Positions 1 through 7,032 of a DNA stretch of 12,106 bases are shown here, piece after piece; within the stretch, counting starts at the first letter, position 1; each line of letters opens with the position of its first letter. Made by a program: the position numbers and the translations under genes. The DNA is from Planctomycetaceae bacterium. GTDB taxonomy: Bacteria > Planctomycetota > Planctomycetia > Pirellulales > Thermoguttaceae. The stretch lies in assembly GCA_031259095.1 (NCBI GenBank), contig JAIRLW010000444.1, forward strand, positions 1-12,106. Direction: 5' to 3'. The notes below the pieces were generated by a model. The model made no database searches. It saw nothing but the letters and a program-made list of their open reading frames with translations, and was not told where the DNA came from.

Positions 1-250
1 ATTGTTCAAACAAATTCAGCAACACCTCATTGGGAGCAATCTGAATTTTTTTATCTTTGTTGTCGGCAACACGCGTTTTCCACCATCCCAGAAATTCCGA
101 AGGCGGTCCCGTCCAGTTGTCAACCGAAATATCCAAACGTTTCACGTTGTCTTTTTCCTCAATCAGTACAGAAAAAAACGTTTCACCCGGTTGAAGTTCC
201 CGGTTTGTTACACTACAAATTCGTGACGGACGCGGAATTTCCAATGTCAA
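1..250 (-). CDS. Conserved hypothetical protein, N-terminal part, runs off the left edge
   Basis: An open frame on the minus strand enters the window edge without a stop, so only about the first 83 residues are visible. The protein begins (M)TLEIPRPSRICSVTNREL and continues with QPGETFFSVLIEE, a DNWTGPPSEFLGWW stretch and NEVLLNLFEQ. From memory, this C-[AS]-V-T-x-R-E-L-x-P-G-E ... WxGPPE...WW layout is a small conserved protein family of planctomycetes with no function known to me; I could not search for it. An in-frame stop lies at about 272-274. The only usual start codons after it are TTG at 250-248 and TTG at 244-242; I chose the first, but the second is equally possible. No Shine-Dalgarno sequence is visible. 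The gene points the same way as the isomerase gene upstream, 184 bases away, so co-transcription is possible. The plus-strand frame over this stretch is its shadow. Confidence 0.72.
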   Translation of the reverse strand, partial: MTLEIPRPSRICSVTNRELQPGETFFSVLIEEKDNVKRLDISVDNWTGPPSEFLGWWKTRVADNKDKKIQIAPNEVLLNLFEQ

Positions 251-284
251 AAAATATAATTTATGATTTACGATTTATAAATCC

Positions 285-353
285 TTTGTCCCTTAAACTC
301 AATGTTAGGGATTTTAGGGACATTAAAGACAAATTGGGACCAATTGGGACAAA
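285..353. repeat. TGTCCC/GGGACA repeat cluster in the spacer between two leftward genes
   Basis: The 184-base spacer 251-434 contains TTTGTCCC at 285-292 and its reverse complement GGGACAAA at 346-353. Between them are two TTAGGGA copies (305-311 and 314-320) and two AATTGGGAC copies (332-340 and 342-350). The same hexamer recurs in other spacers of the window. A small TAGAG/CTCTA hairpin lies at 380-392, and I see no clear terminator for the isomerase gene. Confidence 0.55.
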
Positions 354-434
354 TCATTGGGTGATTAAAAGCGGATTTTTAGAGAGGCTCTACTACTTTT
401 TAGATTTTAGCCGATTTTATTTTTCAAAAAAATA

Positions 435-2540
435 TTACCGATTGAGATTGAAATCAATTTTTTCCCGTAAAATTCGGGTTGGGTATCTTTTTTTCAACTC
501 TGTAAAATATTCGGATTGAAGTTTCTGTCGGCGTTCCATTTTAATCCGTTCCCGAATTGTTACCTGAGCCTCAATAAACGGTGTGGTTTCGGCTTCTTCA
601 CGTTTTACCACACGAATAATATGGAAACCTTTATCGCCTTTGATAATCGGACTCATCTTATTAGCCGGTAACGAAAAAACGGCTTGTTCCAATTCCAACG
701 AAGTTAGACTGCCTTTTTTCGTCCAGTCCCAGAAACCGCCTTTGGACGCAGTAAAACCTTCCGAGTTGACTTTGGCAATTTCCTCCAACGGATAGCCGGC
801 AACAACCTGATTTCCCATCCATGCAATTTTATTCCGTGCGGCTTCCTCTGTCGGGTGATTCGAAAACGCAACAAATAATTCCTGCCATTGAGCCCGTGTT
901 TCCGATGTAAATTGATCTTTGTGAGTCGTGTAAAATTCCATCATCTCATCATGCGTACACTCGCCGGACGCTTCCTGCATGTTGAACATAATCCATTGTT
1001 GTACAATTTTACTGCGAATCCAAAGCATCCGCTCCCGATCCAATGAACTGCCGAGTTTATCCTTCAAATATTGTTTAAGTTCGATATTGTCCCGAACCCC
1101 AAATTCCTTGACCAACGCCGGAACTTCATGTTGGTCAAATTCCTCGCCGAACCGTTTATTAAACATTTCCCGTTCTTCTTTACTTTTGGCAAGTAAATAA
1201 TCGTTGAACACTAAGGCAACAGTAATTTGTTCCTGAAGAAAAGCGGGATATTGGTTTTCGACGAACATGTTCAAGAAGTTTTCTTTTTCCGCTTCCGAAA
1301 CTTGTGATCGTTCCGCATCGGAAACCTGTTTGAGATTTTCGTTTAGAACTTGAAAACCTGCACGGCGTAATTGCGGTAAAATATCGCACATCAAAATAAC
1401 TTGCGTTCCAACCCGCGCAACCGTTTCCGTACCATGACACGGAACCTCTTCAATCATTACCGACGGATCAATCTGAAATTGCGAACCGACTTTGGCTTGC
1501 GGAACCGACAACGATGTTGCCTGAAGTGCCGGCAAGGAATCATTCAGTTGCAACGGCTGCGTTTGCAACGGCGGCGTTTGCGGCGGCGGTGTTTGTTGTA
1601 ACGGCGCGGCAAAATTGTTCGGTTGCTGTGGCGGTGCAGACGAAGGTAAAACATCATAAACCGATCTGGTCGGAACTGCCGAAATAACCGGAAATGTTTC
1701 CTCTCGGTCCTTAATCGGTTCTGACATTGCCGGAATTGCTTGAACGTTTAACGTTTGCAAAAAAGGATCGTTTCCCGTCTCTTGAATAGGTTGAGGATTT
1801 TGAATAATGGGAGGATTGGTCGAAAACGGATCGGTTGTTGGGAGATGCGGTGTTGTTTGGGGTGATATTGTTGATTGATGCGATATTGTTTCGGGCGGTG
1901 AAGGTATTGGAGAAGGTATAAACGTCAATGGCGGTTCATTCTTATTCGGATTCTCCGCAATTGTTGGCGGTTCACTCCATTGTTCCAGCGATTCAATGGC
2001 GGCAGGCGGAACCGCCCCGCGTTTCGATGAGGCAAAACCGGCGTCTTCCGAAGTTTCCGAAGTTTTAATCGTCAACGGAATATTAACCGCAGGAAATGTT
2101 GCGTTTTCCGTTGTCGGCAATTCCGGATTTGTTGGTTCAATTTTTGGTCGTTCCGTTTTCGGTAATTCTGCTTTCCATAATTCCGTTTTAGGCATTTCTA
2201 CTTTGGGCGGTTCCGATTTTGGCGGTTCCGGTTTTGACGGTTCCGGTTTTGACAATGCGGGCGGAATCGGAGGCGGAGGAATGAGGATAGTGTTCGGTTT
2301 TACTACCGAAGGTGAAAGGGTTGACGATTGGGGCGAATCTTTTTTTTCCGAATAATGGGATAGGAATTTCTCAAGATGATCGTTTTCCGATTGATTGGAC
2401 GAAGATTCTTGAGAATCAGCCGGAGCAATACCCAAATAGGCGGCGCCCTGTTTCATTTGTACTAATTTCGGATTCGTCACAATGAGACCGATTGTCCCGA
2501 TAGACGCGAAAAATATGATAATATAAAGAAACTGTTTCAC
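435..2540 (-). CDS. Membrane-anchored parvulin-type (PpiC/SurA-like) peptidyl-prolyl cis-trans isomerase with long Pro-rich linker
   Basis: This is a 701-residue protein. Residues 2-22 form one hydrophobic segment, a membrane anchor or uncleaved signal. Residues ~70-350 are rich in Pro, Ser, Thr and Gln, including nine five-residue units (97-141). A SurA_N-like helical chaperone region follows (~365-540), opening with a VARVGTQVILMCDILP stretch that matches the SurA pattern of a small strand before the first helix. The rotamase domain is at ~545-650, with the family hallmarks GGFWDW, a FSLPANKMSPII stretch and GFHIIRVV. A charged helical tail ends the protein. Parvulins catalyse proline cis-trans isomerisation. 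By topology this one acts outside the cytoplasmic membrane, probably helping envelope or outer-membrane proteins fold. The divergent secretin is a possible client, but that is inference. The GTG at 2540 is the first usual start after an upstream in-frame stop; the next in-frame ATG would remove the hydrophobic segment. SurA itself is about 430 residues, and the extra length here is the linker. Confidence 0.88.
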   Translation of the reverse strand: MKQFLYIIIFFASIGTIGLIVTNPKLVQMKQGAAYLGIAPADSQESSSNQSENDHLEKFLSHYSEKKDSPQSSTLSPSVVKPNTILIPPPPIPPALSKPEPSKPEPPKSEPPKVEMPKTELWKAELPKTERPKIEPTNPELPTTENATFPAVNIPLTIKTSETSEDAGFASSKRGAVPPAAIESLEQWSEPPTIAENPNKNEPPLTFIPSPIPSPPETISHQSTISPQTTPHLPTTDPFSTNPPIIQNPQPIQETGNDPFLQTLNVQAIPAMSEPIKDREETFPVISAVPTRSVYDVLPSSAPPQQPNNFAAPLQQTPPPQTPPLQTQPLQLNDSLPALQATSLSVPQAKVGSQFQIDPSVMIEEVPCHGTETVARVGTQVILMCDILPQLRRAGFQVLNENLKQVSDAERSQVSEAEKENFLNMFVENQYPAFLQEQITVALVFNDYLLAKSKEEREMFNKRFGEEFDQHEVPALVKEFGVRDNIELKQYLKDKLGSSLDRERMLWIRSKIVQQWIMFNMQEASGECTHDEMMEFYTTHKDQFTSETRAQWQELFVAFSNHPTEEAARNKIAWMGNQVVAGYPLEEIAKVNSEGFTASKGGFWDWTKKGSLTSLELEQAVFSLPANKMSPIIKGDKGFHIIRVVKREEAETTPFIEAQVTIRERIKMERRQKLQSEYFTELKKRYPTRILREKIDFNLNR
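2119..2253 (-). repeat. 15-bp minisatellite coding a P-K-x-E-x pentapeptide repeat
   Basis: Nine tandem 15-base units, with no gap, lie inside the isomerase gene. The two at 2224-2238 and 2239-2253 are identical, the one at 2209-2223 differs at two positions, and units become more divergent toward 2119. They encode residues 97-141 in units such as SKPEP, PKSEP, PKVEM, PKTEL, WKAEL, PKTER and PKIEP. Alternating Lys and Glu between prolines suggests a stiff, extended, soluble spacer. The gradient of divergence fits slippage-type expansion at one end. Confidence 0.85.
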
Positions 2541-2720
2541 GGAAGTATGTTGTGATAATTCATTTGTTGGTTAAATTTCCGGATTCCGGTATTCACCGCC
2601 TATTTAACTTCGGAAAAAAAGGCTTTCCGTATCATAAGGATTTTTGGAGGTTCGACGCAAGAGCAATTTGAGAATTTTCTGATTATTTCGGAATTTTTGG
2701 AGATTGTCCGGTTAATATCC

Positions 2721-2750
2721 GGTAGGCGACCTTTTTCCAAAAGGTCGCTT
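2721..2750 (+). repeat. GGTAGGCGA hairpin repeat, copy A
   Basis: GGTAGGCGA starts at 2721. GCGACCTTTT (2726-2735) pairs perfectly with AAAAGGTCGC (2739-2748) around a three-base loop. The same GGTAGGCGA start and stem-loop plan is found at 2831-2861 (reversed) and 6845-6876. Confidence 0.7.
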
Positions 2751-2830
2751 GTGTGCGGACGGCAATTGGTGTTGCCAACCTTTGATTATTTGATTTCCTG
2801 CCGAACACAGGGTCAAGTCGGTTATCGCCG

Positions 2831-2861
2831 ACGCGATGTTTCAGGCGAAACATCGCCTACC
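2831..2861 (-). repeat. GGTAGGCGA hairpin repeat, copy B (inverted)
   Basis: GCGATGTTTC (2833-2842) pairs perfectly with GAAACATCGC (2847-2856) around AGGC, followed by CTACC. On the minus strand it therefore reads GGTAGGCGA and then the stem, as in copies A and C. The arm sequence differs from copy A but the pairing is kept, as expected of a structure-conserved repeat. Confidence 0.7.
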
Positions 2862-3064
2862 TCAATTTTAGGGACAAATAAGTTTGTGATTTAAAAACGA
2901 GTTTTTAAAAGTTCCCGCCTGATGTTGTTCACTTTCATCTTTTGTTCCCATTCCGTTAAAATCGGAATAATCGGAAAATTTTCTATATTTTCCCAAATCT
3001 GTTTAATGAGAATAATTGTTTTAACCGATAATGATAAAAGGATTTTTCAACAGAGCATCCATTC

Positions 3065-3072
3065 AAGGAAGA
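3065..3072 (+). promoter_or_regulatory. Ribosome binding site that decides the secretin start
   Basis: AAGGAAGA ends just before an ATG at 3073 and nine bases (counted from AAGGA) before the ATG at 3079. The spacing favours 3079, because the ATG at 3073 is too close and the ATG at 3031 lies upstream of this site. The 3079 start also puts KR directly before the hydrophobic segment, as in a signal peptide. Confidence 0.55.
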
Positions 3073-3078
3073 ATGATC

Positions 3079-6000
3079 ATGAAACGAATCATCTATTTCA
3101 TCTTAAACAATTTAACGATTTTAGGACTTTGTGCTGTTGTTGTTCTAACCATTCTGACCAATTGCTCGTCCCTTCTCGGACAAATTGTTCAAATGGGCGG
3201 ATTGCCGGTATTGGATACAACTTCAATTCAACAAACAGTTTATAACTCCAATTCACCGCAAACTCCAATTCGACAAATACAATATCTTTTCCCAACTACT
3301 GCGGAAAATGAACTGGTTGAACCGATTCCGTTGGCAACACATCAATCGGGACTTGCCTCAATGAGCAAACGTTCCAATCTGGTTGTTCCGCTTCCGCCTT
3401 CGATGGATACGATTCCTGCAACAATTCCGTCGGCAACAGTTCCGGTTTCGGCGGTTCCGACGACAACCACTCCGATTTTGGCGCAAAACGCAATATTTGG
3501 TCAATATTCGTTGCCGCAACCATTGCCTTCTTCGTCGTCATCGCCTTTTCTTCTTGCGTCGCATCCTCAAGAGGACAAGCAATCGCCGTCGATTCAATTT
3601 AGTGCGCCGGTTTCACCGGAATCGGAGACGACCGCCGTGAAGCCGATTCCTACCGTTTCGACCATTCCCCCTGCAGCGGCGATTCCAACCGAAACAGTTC
3701 CGTCTCAACCGGCAATTCCAGCGGAAACCGCTCCGACTCTTCCGGTTTTGCCGTTACCGTCGCCGACTCCGCACGCAGTTCCAGCGACGCCGACACGGTT
3801 AATTGCTACTGAAGCGATTACAAAAAATCATCGTCTTCAAAATGTTAATTCGGAGACGTTTGAACAAAAACTGGTCGAGAAGTTAGGAAAACGTTTTGTA
3901 CCGGTTCGTAATGTCGAAGCGTCCACGAATCTTTCACGTTTCCGTCTTCCGGTGAAGGACGGAACCGATGTTGAACTTTCAGTTGACCGTCAGAACGGGA
4001 TTATAACGATTATTGGTTCGGCTCCGATGGTTGAGGGTTGCTTGCAGATTGTCCGGTTGTTGGATTCTCAGGAAAACACGGAGTTTATTCCGATACAACA
4101 AGCGAATCGCGGAACGTTACGTCGGACGGCGCAAATTATTAATCGTGAAACGCAGAAACTGGCGCAAAACGCGCCGACGCTCCAACGTAACGACGATCAA
4201 CCTTCCGCTGCTTTCGTACCTCCCAACACGGCAACGCCTAACGCGGCAACATCCAATAATCCCGCACAAAATAATACGGCAACGCCCAATCCTGTACCGA
4301 CAACCGCCGGCATTGTCGGACCGGTTCAGATTGACATTATCGACGGCATGGACGAGATGGTGATTATTGGACAACCGCGAGATGTTGCGGCAATTCGGAC
4401 GATTCTTCAGCAACTTGAAACGATGAGTCTTGAACATGAACCGATTATCGAATTGATTCCGATGCAGCACGCGGATTCGTATCGGATTAGCCAAATGGTT
4501 CAGCAACTTTATTTGCAAGTTTACGCGGTACGAAAAGGCAGTATTACGATGTTGCCGCTTATTAAACCGAACACCATTTTGATGGTTGGTAAACAGGAAA
4601 GTATTGACGCGGCGAAAGAATTGATTGCGAAGTTGGACACGCCGGTTGCGCCGGAAACGGAGTTTCAGATTTTCCGTCTCAAAAACGCTTCGTCCGATGC
4701 GTTGCAAACACAAATCGCTCAATTTTATGCCGGTCGGGTTGGCGTTAATCAGGGATTGGAAACACAAGTCAATATTGTCAGCGACGCCCGAACCAATGCG
4801 TTAATTGTTCAGGCGAATCCGCGCGATATGGTCGAAATTGCCAACATGATTATTCAACTCGATTCGGACGGAAGCGACGCAACAAATATTGTCAAACCGT
4901 TTCATCTTAAAAACGCGATGGCGTCGGAATTGGCGACGACGTTACAAAATGCTATTTCGGGAACGACAACGGCAACCGGCGGCAGTTACGGCGGAGGGTA
5001 TGGAATGTTTGGCGGAGCAATGGGCGGCGCTCAAAACTCGCGGACACGGAGTCCGATGCTTTCAATGGAAACTCTTGACAAAGACGGCAATTTACAACGA
5101 GCAAACATTTTGTACGATGTTCGGGTTGTTGCCGATACGCGGAGCAACACGTTAATTGTTAGTGCGCCGGAGAAAAGTATGTCGTTGATTGAAGCGTTGA
5201 TAAAACAACTCGATCAACTTCCGTCGGCGGAATCACAGGTTAAGGTGTTTACGTTGGTCAACGGCGACGCTTATACGTTGACGACGGTTCTCACTCAATT
5301 ATTTGCCCAAACTTCGACCACTGGCGGTGGCGGATTGGGCGGAGGAACTCAGGCAACTTCCCAAATGGCGACGGTTCGACCCGGTATTGAGGAAGGCGAA
5401 AGTACCTTAGTTTCAGTACGATTTCAAACCGATCCGCGAACCAACAGCATTATTGCTTGCGGCAGCGCCGGAGATATGACGGTGGTTGAAGCGTTACTGA
5501 TTCGTCTTGACGAAGAGAATATGAATAACCGCAAGGTGATGATTATCAAACCGCTCAACTCTCAAGCGTCGGAAATTGCAACCGCAATTAACAGTTACGC
5601 AACCAGCGAACGGCAACTCGAAATTCAGAACAGCAGTATGTATTTGCCGCAAAGTCCACTGGAACAGTACCGAAAAGAAATCGTTTGTGTTGCCGACGAT
5701 GTAACGAACTCGCTGATTATCAGTACCACGCCGCGTTATTATGAGCAGATTCGTAAAATGGTTCAGGAACTCGATGAACGTCCGCTCATGGTGGCAATTC
5801 AGGTTCTGATTGCCGAAGTCCGGCTAACCAATAATCGTGATCGCGGAATCGAAATCGGTCTTCAGGATTCATTGCTCTTTGATCGAAGTTTAGGTGATCC
5901 ATTGTCGCCAGGGTTTCTTTTTGCTGATCCGGCGAAGGGATTACCACTTGGAAATGTAAGGTCGGGAACAGTCGGAACACAAGGAATTACAAGTCTTGGA

Positions 6001-6849
6001 ACCGGTCGCGAGGTACAGGGTATCGGAGGTTTTACATTTTCCGCATCAAGTGAATCGGTGAGTGTTTTGGTTCGGGCTTTGGAAGAACAAGGAAAACTTC
6101 GGGTATTAAGCCGTCCTTTCCTGACAACGTTACATAATACACGGGCAACAATTAATGTTGGGCAGGACATTCCTACCGTTGCAGCATCGGGTGTATCGAA
6201 TAATTATAGTAATTCTGGAGACATTAATAGTACCGTCGAATATAAAAAAGTTGGAACAATTCTCGATATTATTCCACGAGTTACTGCGGACGGGCAGATT
6301 ATTATGGGAGTTTACATTGAAAAGTCCAGTGTTGGCGCTATTACCGATGGTGTTCCGATTATGGTTTCCGGGGGAAATGCGTTGAACGCTCCAAAACTCA
6401 ATTTGACCAATGCGCAAACAACAGTCAGTGCATGGGACGGACAAACGGTTGTGTTTGCCGGGCTGATTACGGAACAAAAAGAAACCACCAACCGAAGCAT
6501 TCCGGGCTTGAACAAAATTCCCGTGCTAAAACACTTGTTTGAATATAATTCGATCAAATGTGAGCGGAGTGAATTACTGATTGTTTTAACGCCAATGATT
6601 ATTCGAAGTGAACGTGATATGCAGATTTTCCGGCAACAAGAAGCGTCCCGAATGCATTGGTGTATCAACGATGTGGTGAAATTGACCGGTAATTCCAAGA
6701 TGAAAATTCGCGGCGACGAATGGTTACCCGATGAAGTTCCGTACATTCCGGCGGCGCCGACGATTCTTGACGAATCGCAATTGCCGTCCGATGAAAAAGT
6801 CAAACAAGCGTTACCATTCCCGACCTTTGCGCCGGAAGATGAAAGGTAG
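3079..6849 (+). CDS. Very large GspD-like secretin (outer-membrane secretion channel) with about seven N-type modules
   Basis: This is a 1256-residue protein from the ATG at 3079 (1272 if the ATG at 3031 is used). It opens with a signal peptide (MKRIIYF, then a hydrophobic stretch to about residue 30). A Pro/Ser/Thr-rich region covers ~105-241. Repeated secretin-N-type modules follow, each ending in a strand, helix and a L-D or L-E pair, with cores at 298-329, 416-447, 488-520, 564-595, 681-712, 780-811 and 868-899. Several carry the D-x-R-T/S-N-x-L/I-I-V signature. Gly-rich loops sit at ~633-652 and ~748-756. The secretin beta-domain runs ~903-1175, with VEYKKVGTILDIIPRV, IPGLNKIPVLKHLF and ELLIVLTPMII, which are classic family motifs. 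A polar tail ends the protein. Secretins form multimeric outer-membrane channels for type II secretion or type IV pili; which machine this one serves cannot be told, as no partner ATPase or pilin gene is in the window. E. coli-type GspD is about 650 residues. Confidence 0.92.
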   Translation: MKRIIYFILNNLTILGLCAVVVLTILTNCSSLLGQIVQMGGLPVLDTTSIQQTVYNSNSPQTPIRQIQYLFPTTAENELVEPIPLATHQSGLASMSKRSNLVVPLPPSMDTIPATIPSATVPVSAVPTTTTPILAQNAIFGQYSLPQPLPSSSSSPFLLASHPQEDKQSPSIQFSAPVSPESETTAVKPIPTVSTIPPAAAIPTETVPSQPAIPAETAPTLPVLPLPSPTPHAVPATPTRLIATEAITKNHRLQNVNSETFEQKLVEKLGKRFVPVRNVEASTNLSRFRLPVKDGTDVELSVDRQNGIITIIGSAPMVEGCLQIVRLLDSQENTEFIPIQQANRGTLRRTAQIINRETQKLAQNAPTLQRNDDQPSAAFVPPNTATPNAATSNNPAQNNTATPNPVPTTAGIVGPVQIDIIDGMDEMVIIGQPRDVAAIRTILQQLETMSLEHEPIIELIPMQHADSYRISQMVQQLYLQVYAVRKGSITMLPLIKPNTILMVGKQESIDAAKELIAKLDTPVAPETEFQIFRLKNASSDALQTQIAQFYAGRVGVNQGLETQVNIVSDARTNALIVQANPRDMVEIANMIIQLDSDGSDATNIVKPFHLKNAMASELATTLQNAISGTTTATGGSYGGGYGMFGGAMGGAQNSRTRSPMLSMETLDKDGNLQRANILYDVRVVADTRSNTLIVSAPEKSMSLIEALIKQLDQLPSAESQVKVFTLVNGDAYTLTTVLTQLFAQTSTTGGGGLGGGTQATSQMATVRPGIEEGESTLVSVRFQTDPRTNSIIACGSAGDMTVVEALLIRLDEENMNNRKVMIIKPLNSQASEIATAINSYATSERQLEIQNSSMYLPQSPLEQYRKEIVCVADDVTNSLIISTTPRYYEQIRKMVQELDERPLMVAIQVLIAEVRLTNNRDRGIEIGLQDSLLFDRSLGDPLSPGFLFADPAKGLPLGNVRSGTVGTQGITSLGTGREVQGIGGFTFSASSESVSVLVRALEEQGKLRVLSRPFLTTLHNTRATINVGQDIPTVAASGVSNNYSNSGDINSTVEYKKVGTILDIIPRVTADGQIIMGVYIEKSSVGAITDGVPIMVSGGNALNAPKLNLTNAQTTVSAWDGQTVVFAGLITEQKETTNRSIPGLNKIPVLKHLFEYNSIKCERSELLIVLTPMIIRSERDMQIFRQQEASRMHWCINDVVKLTGNSKMKIRGDEWLPDEVPYIPAAPTILDESQLPSDEKVKQALPFPTFAPEDER

Positions 6850-6876
6850 GCGATCCTTTCGCCGAAAGGTCGCGCC
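6845..6876 (+). repeat. GGTAGGCGA hairpin repeat, copy C, overlapping the secretin stop codon
   Basis: GGTAGGCGA at 6845-6853 contains the secretin TAG stop (6847-6849). CCTTTC (6855-6860) pairs with GAAAGG (6864-6869) around GCC, and the stem extends through GCGA/TCGC with one bulged T. It has the same plan as copies A and B. A hairpin directly at a stop codon could affect transcript ends, but there is no T-run after it, so I do not call it a terminator. Confidence 0.65.
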
Positions 6877-6929
6877 GGTTAATGTTTTTAATCAAGAAAT
6901 CAAACAACCCGCGCATTGTTTTAAAGATT

Positions 6930-6986
6930 ATTGTCCCCTAGTCCCATGAGTCCCCATTGTCCCTAATATTCCTAATGTCCCTAATA
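6930..6986 (+). repeat. TGTCCC(TAA) array in the secretin-lipoprotein spacer
   Basis: Six or so degenerate copies of a roughly 9-base unit (TGTCCCTAA and variants such as GTCCCCAT and ATTCCTAAT) occupy most of the 183-base spacer, ending 46 bases before the lipoprotein start. Confidence 0.65.
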
Positions 6987-7032
6987 TCACTATAAACCAA
7001 TAATCAACAATTTTAACACTGGATTTAGAGTT

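Larger units (their letters stand above)
2541..3078. other. 538-base spacer between the divergent isomerase and secretin genes
   Basis: Both genes are transcribed away from this region, so it should contain both promoters. I could not assign a convincing -35/-10 pair for either. It holds a CGGAAA/TTTCCG hairpin at 2611-2629, two GGTAGGCGA-type hairpins in opposite orientation (2721-2750 and 2831-2861), one GGGACA copy near 2871, and a GGAAAAT/ATTTTCC hairpin at 2973-2993. Short frames across it (such as 2697-2894) run through the hairpins and look like noise. Confidence 0.6.

Noticed and set aside
2..226. Plus-strand open frame of 74 residues at the left edge
   Set aside because: It lies opposite a minus-strand frame with convincing protein character (WTGPP, GWW, NEVLLNLFEQ); its own product is basic and low in sense and it starts at TTG.
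205..519. Plus-strand frame of 104 residues
   Set aside because: It covers AT-rich spacer with the TGTCCC repeats and then runs antisense into the 3' end of the isomerase gene; no domain features.
2697..2894. Plus-strand frame of 65 residues in the divergent spacer
   Set aside because: It runs through two hairpin repeats, starts at TTG without a ribosome binding site and has no recognisable features.
2541..3078. tRNA or other structured RNA gene in the largest spacer
   Set aside because: Only simple hairpins are present; no cloverleaf, TTCGA-type T-loop or known riboswitch core could be recognised.
3146..3172. Possible lipobox (LTNC) in the secretin signal peptide
   Set aside because: Asn at -1 is not accepted in the lipobox consensus; an ordinary signal peptide fits better.
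4117..4767. Long antisense frame of 216 residues inside the secretin gene
   Set aside because: The secretin frame has clear family motifs here; the antisense product is Arg/Asn-rich, typical of a shadow frame.
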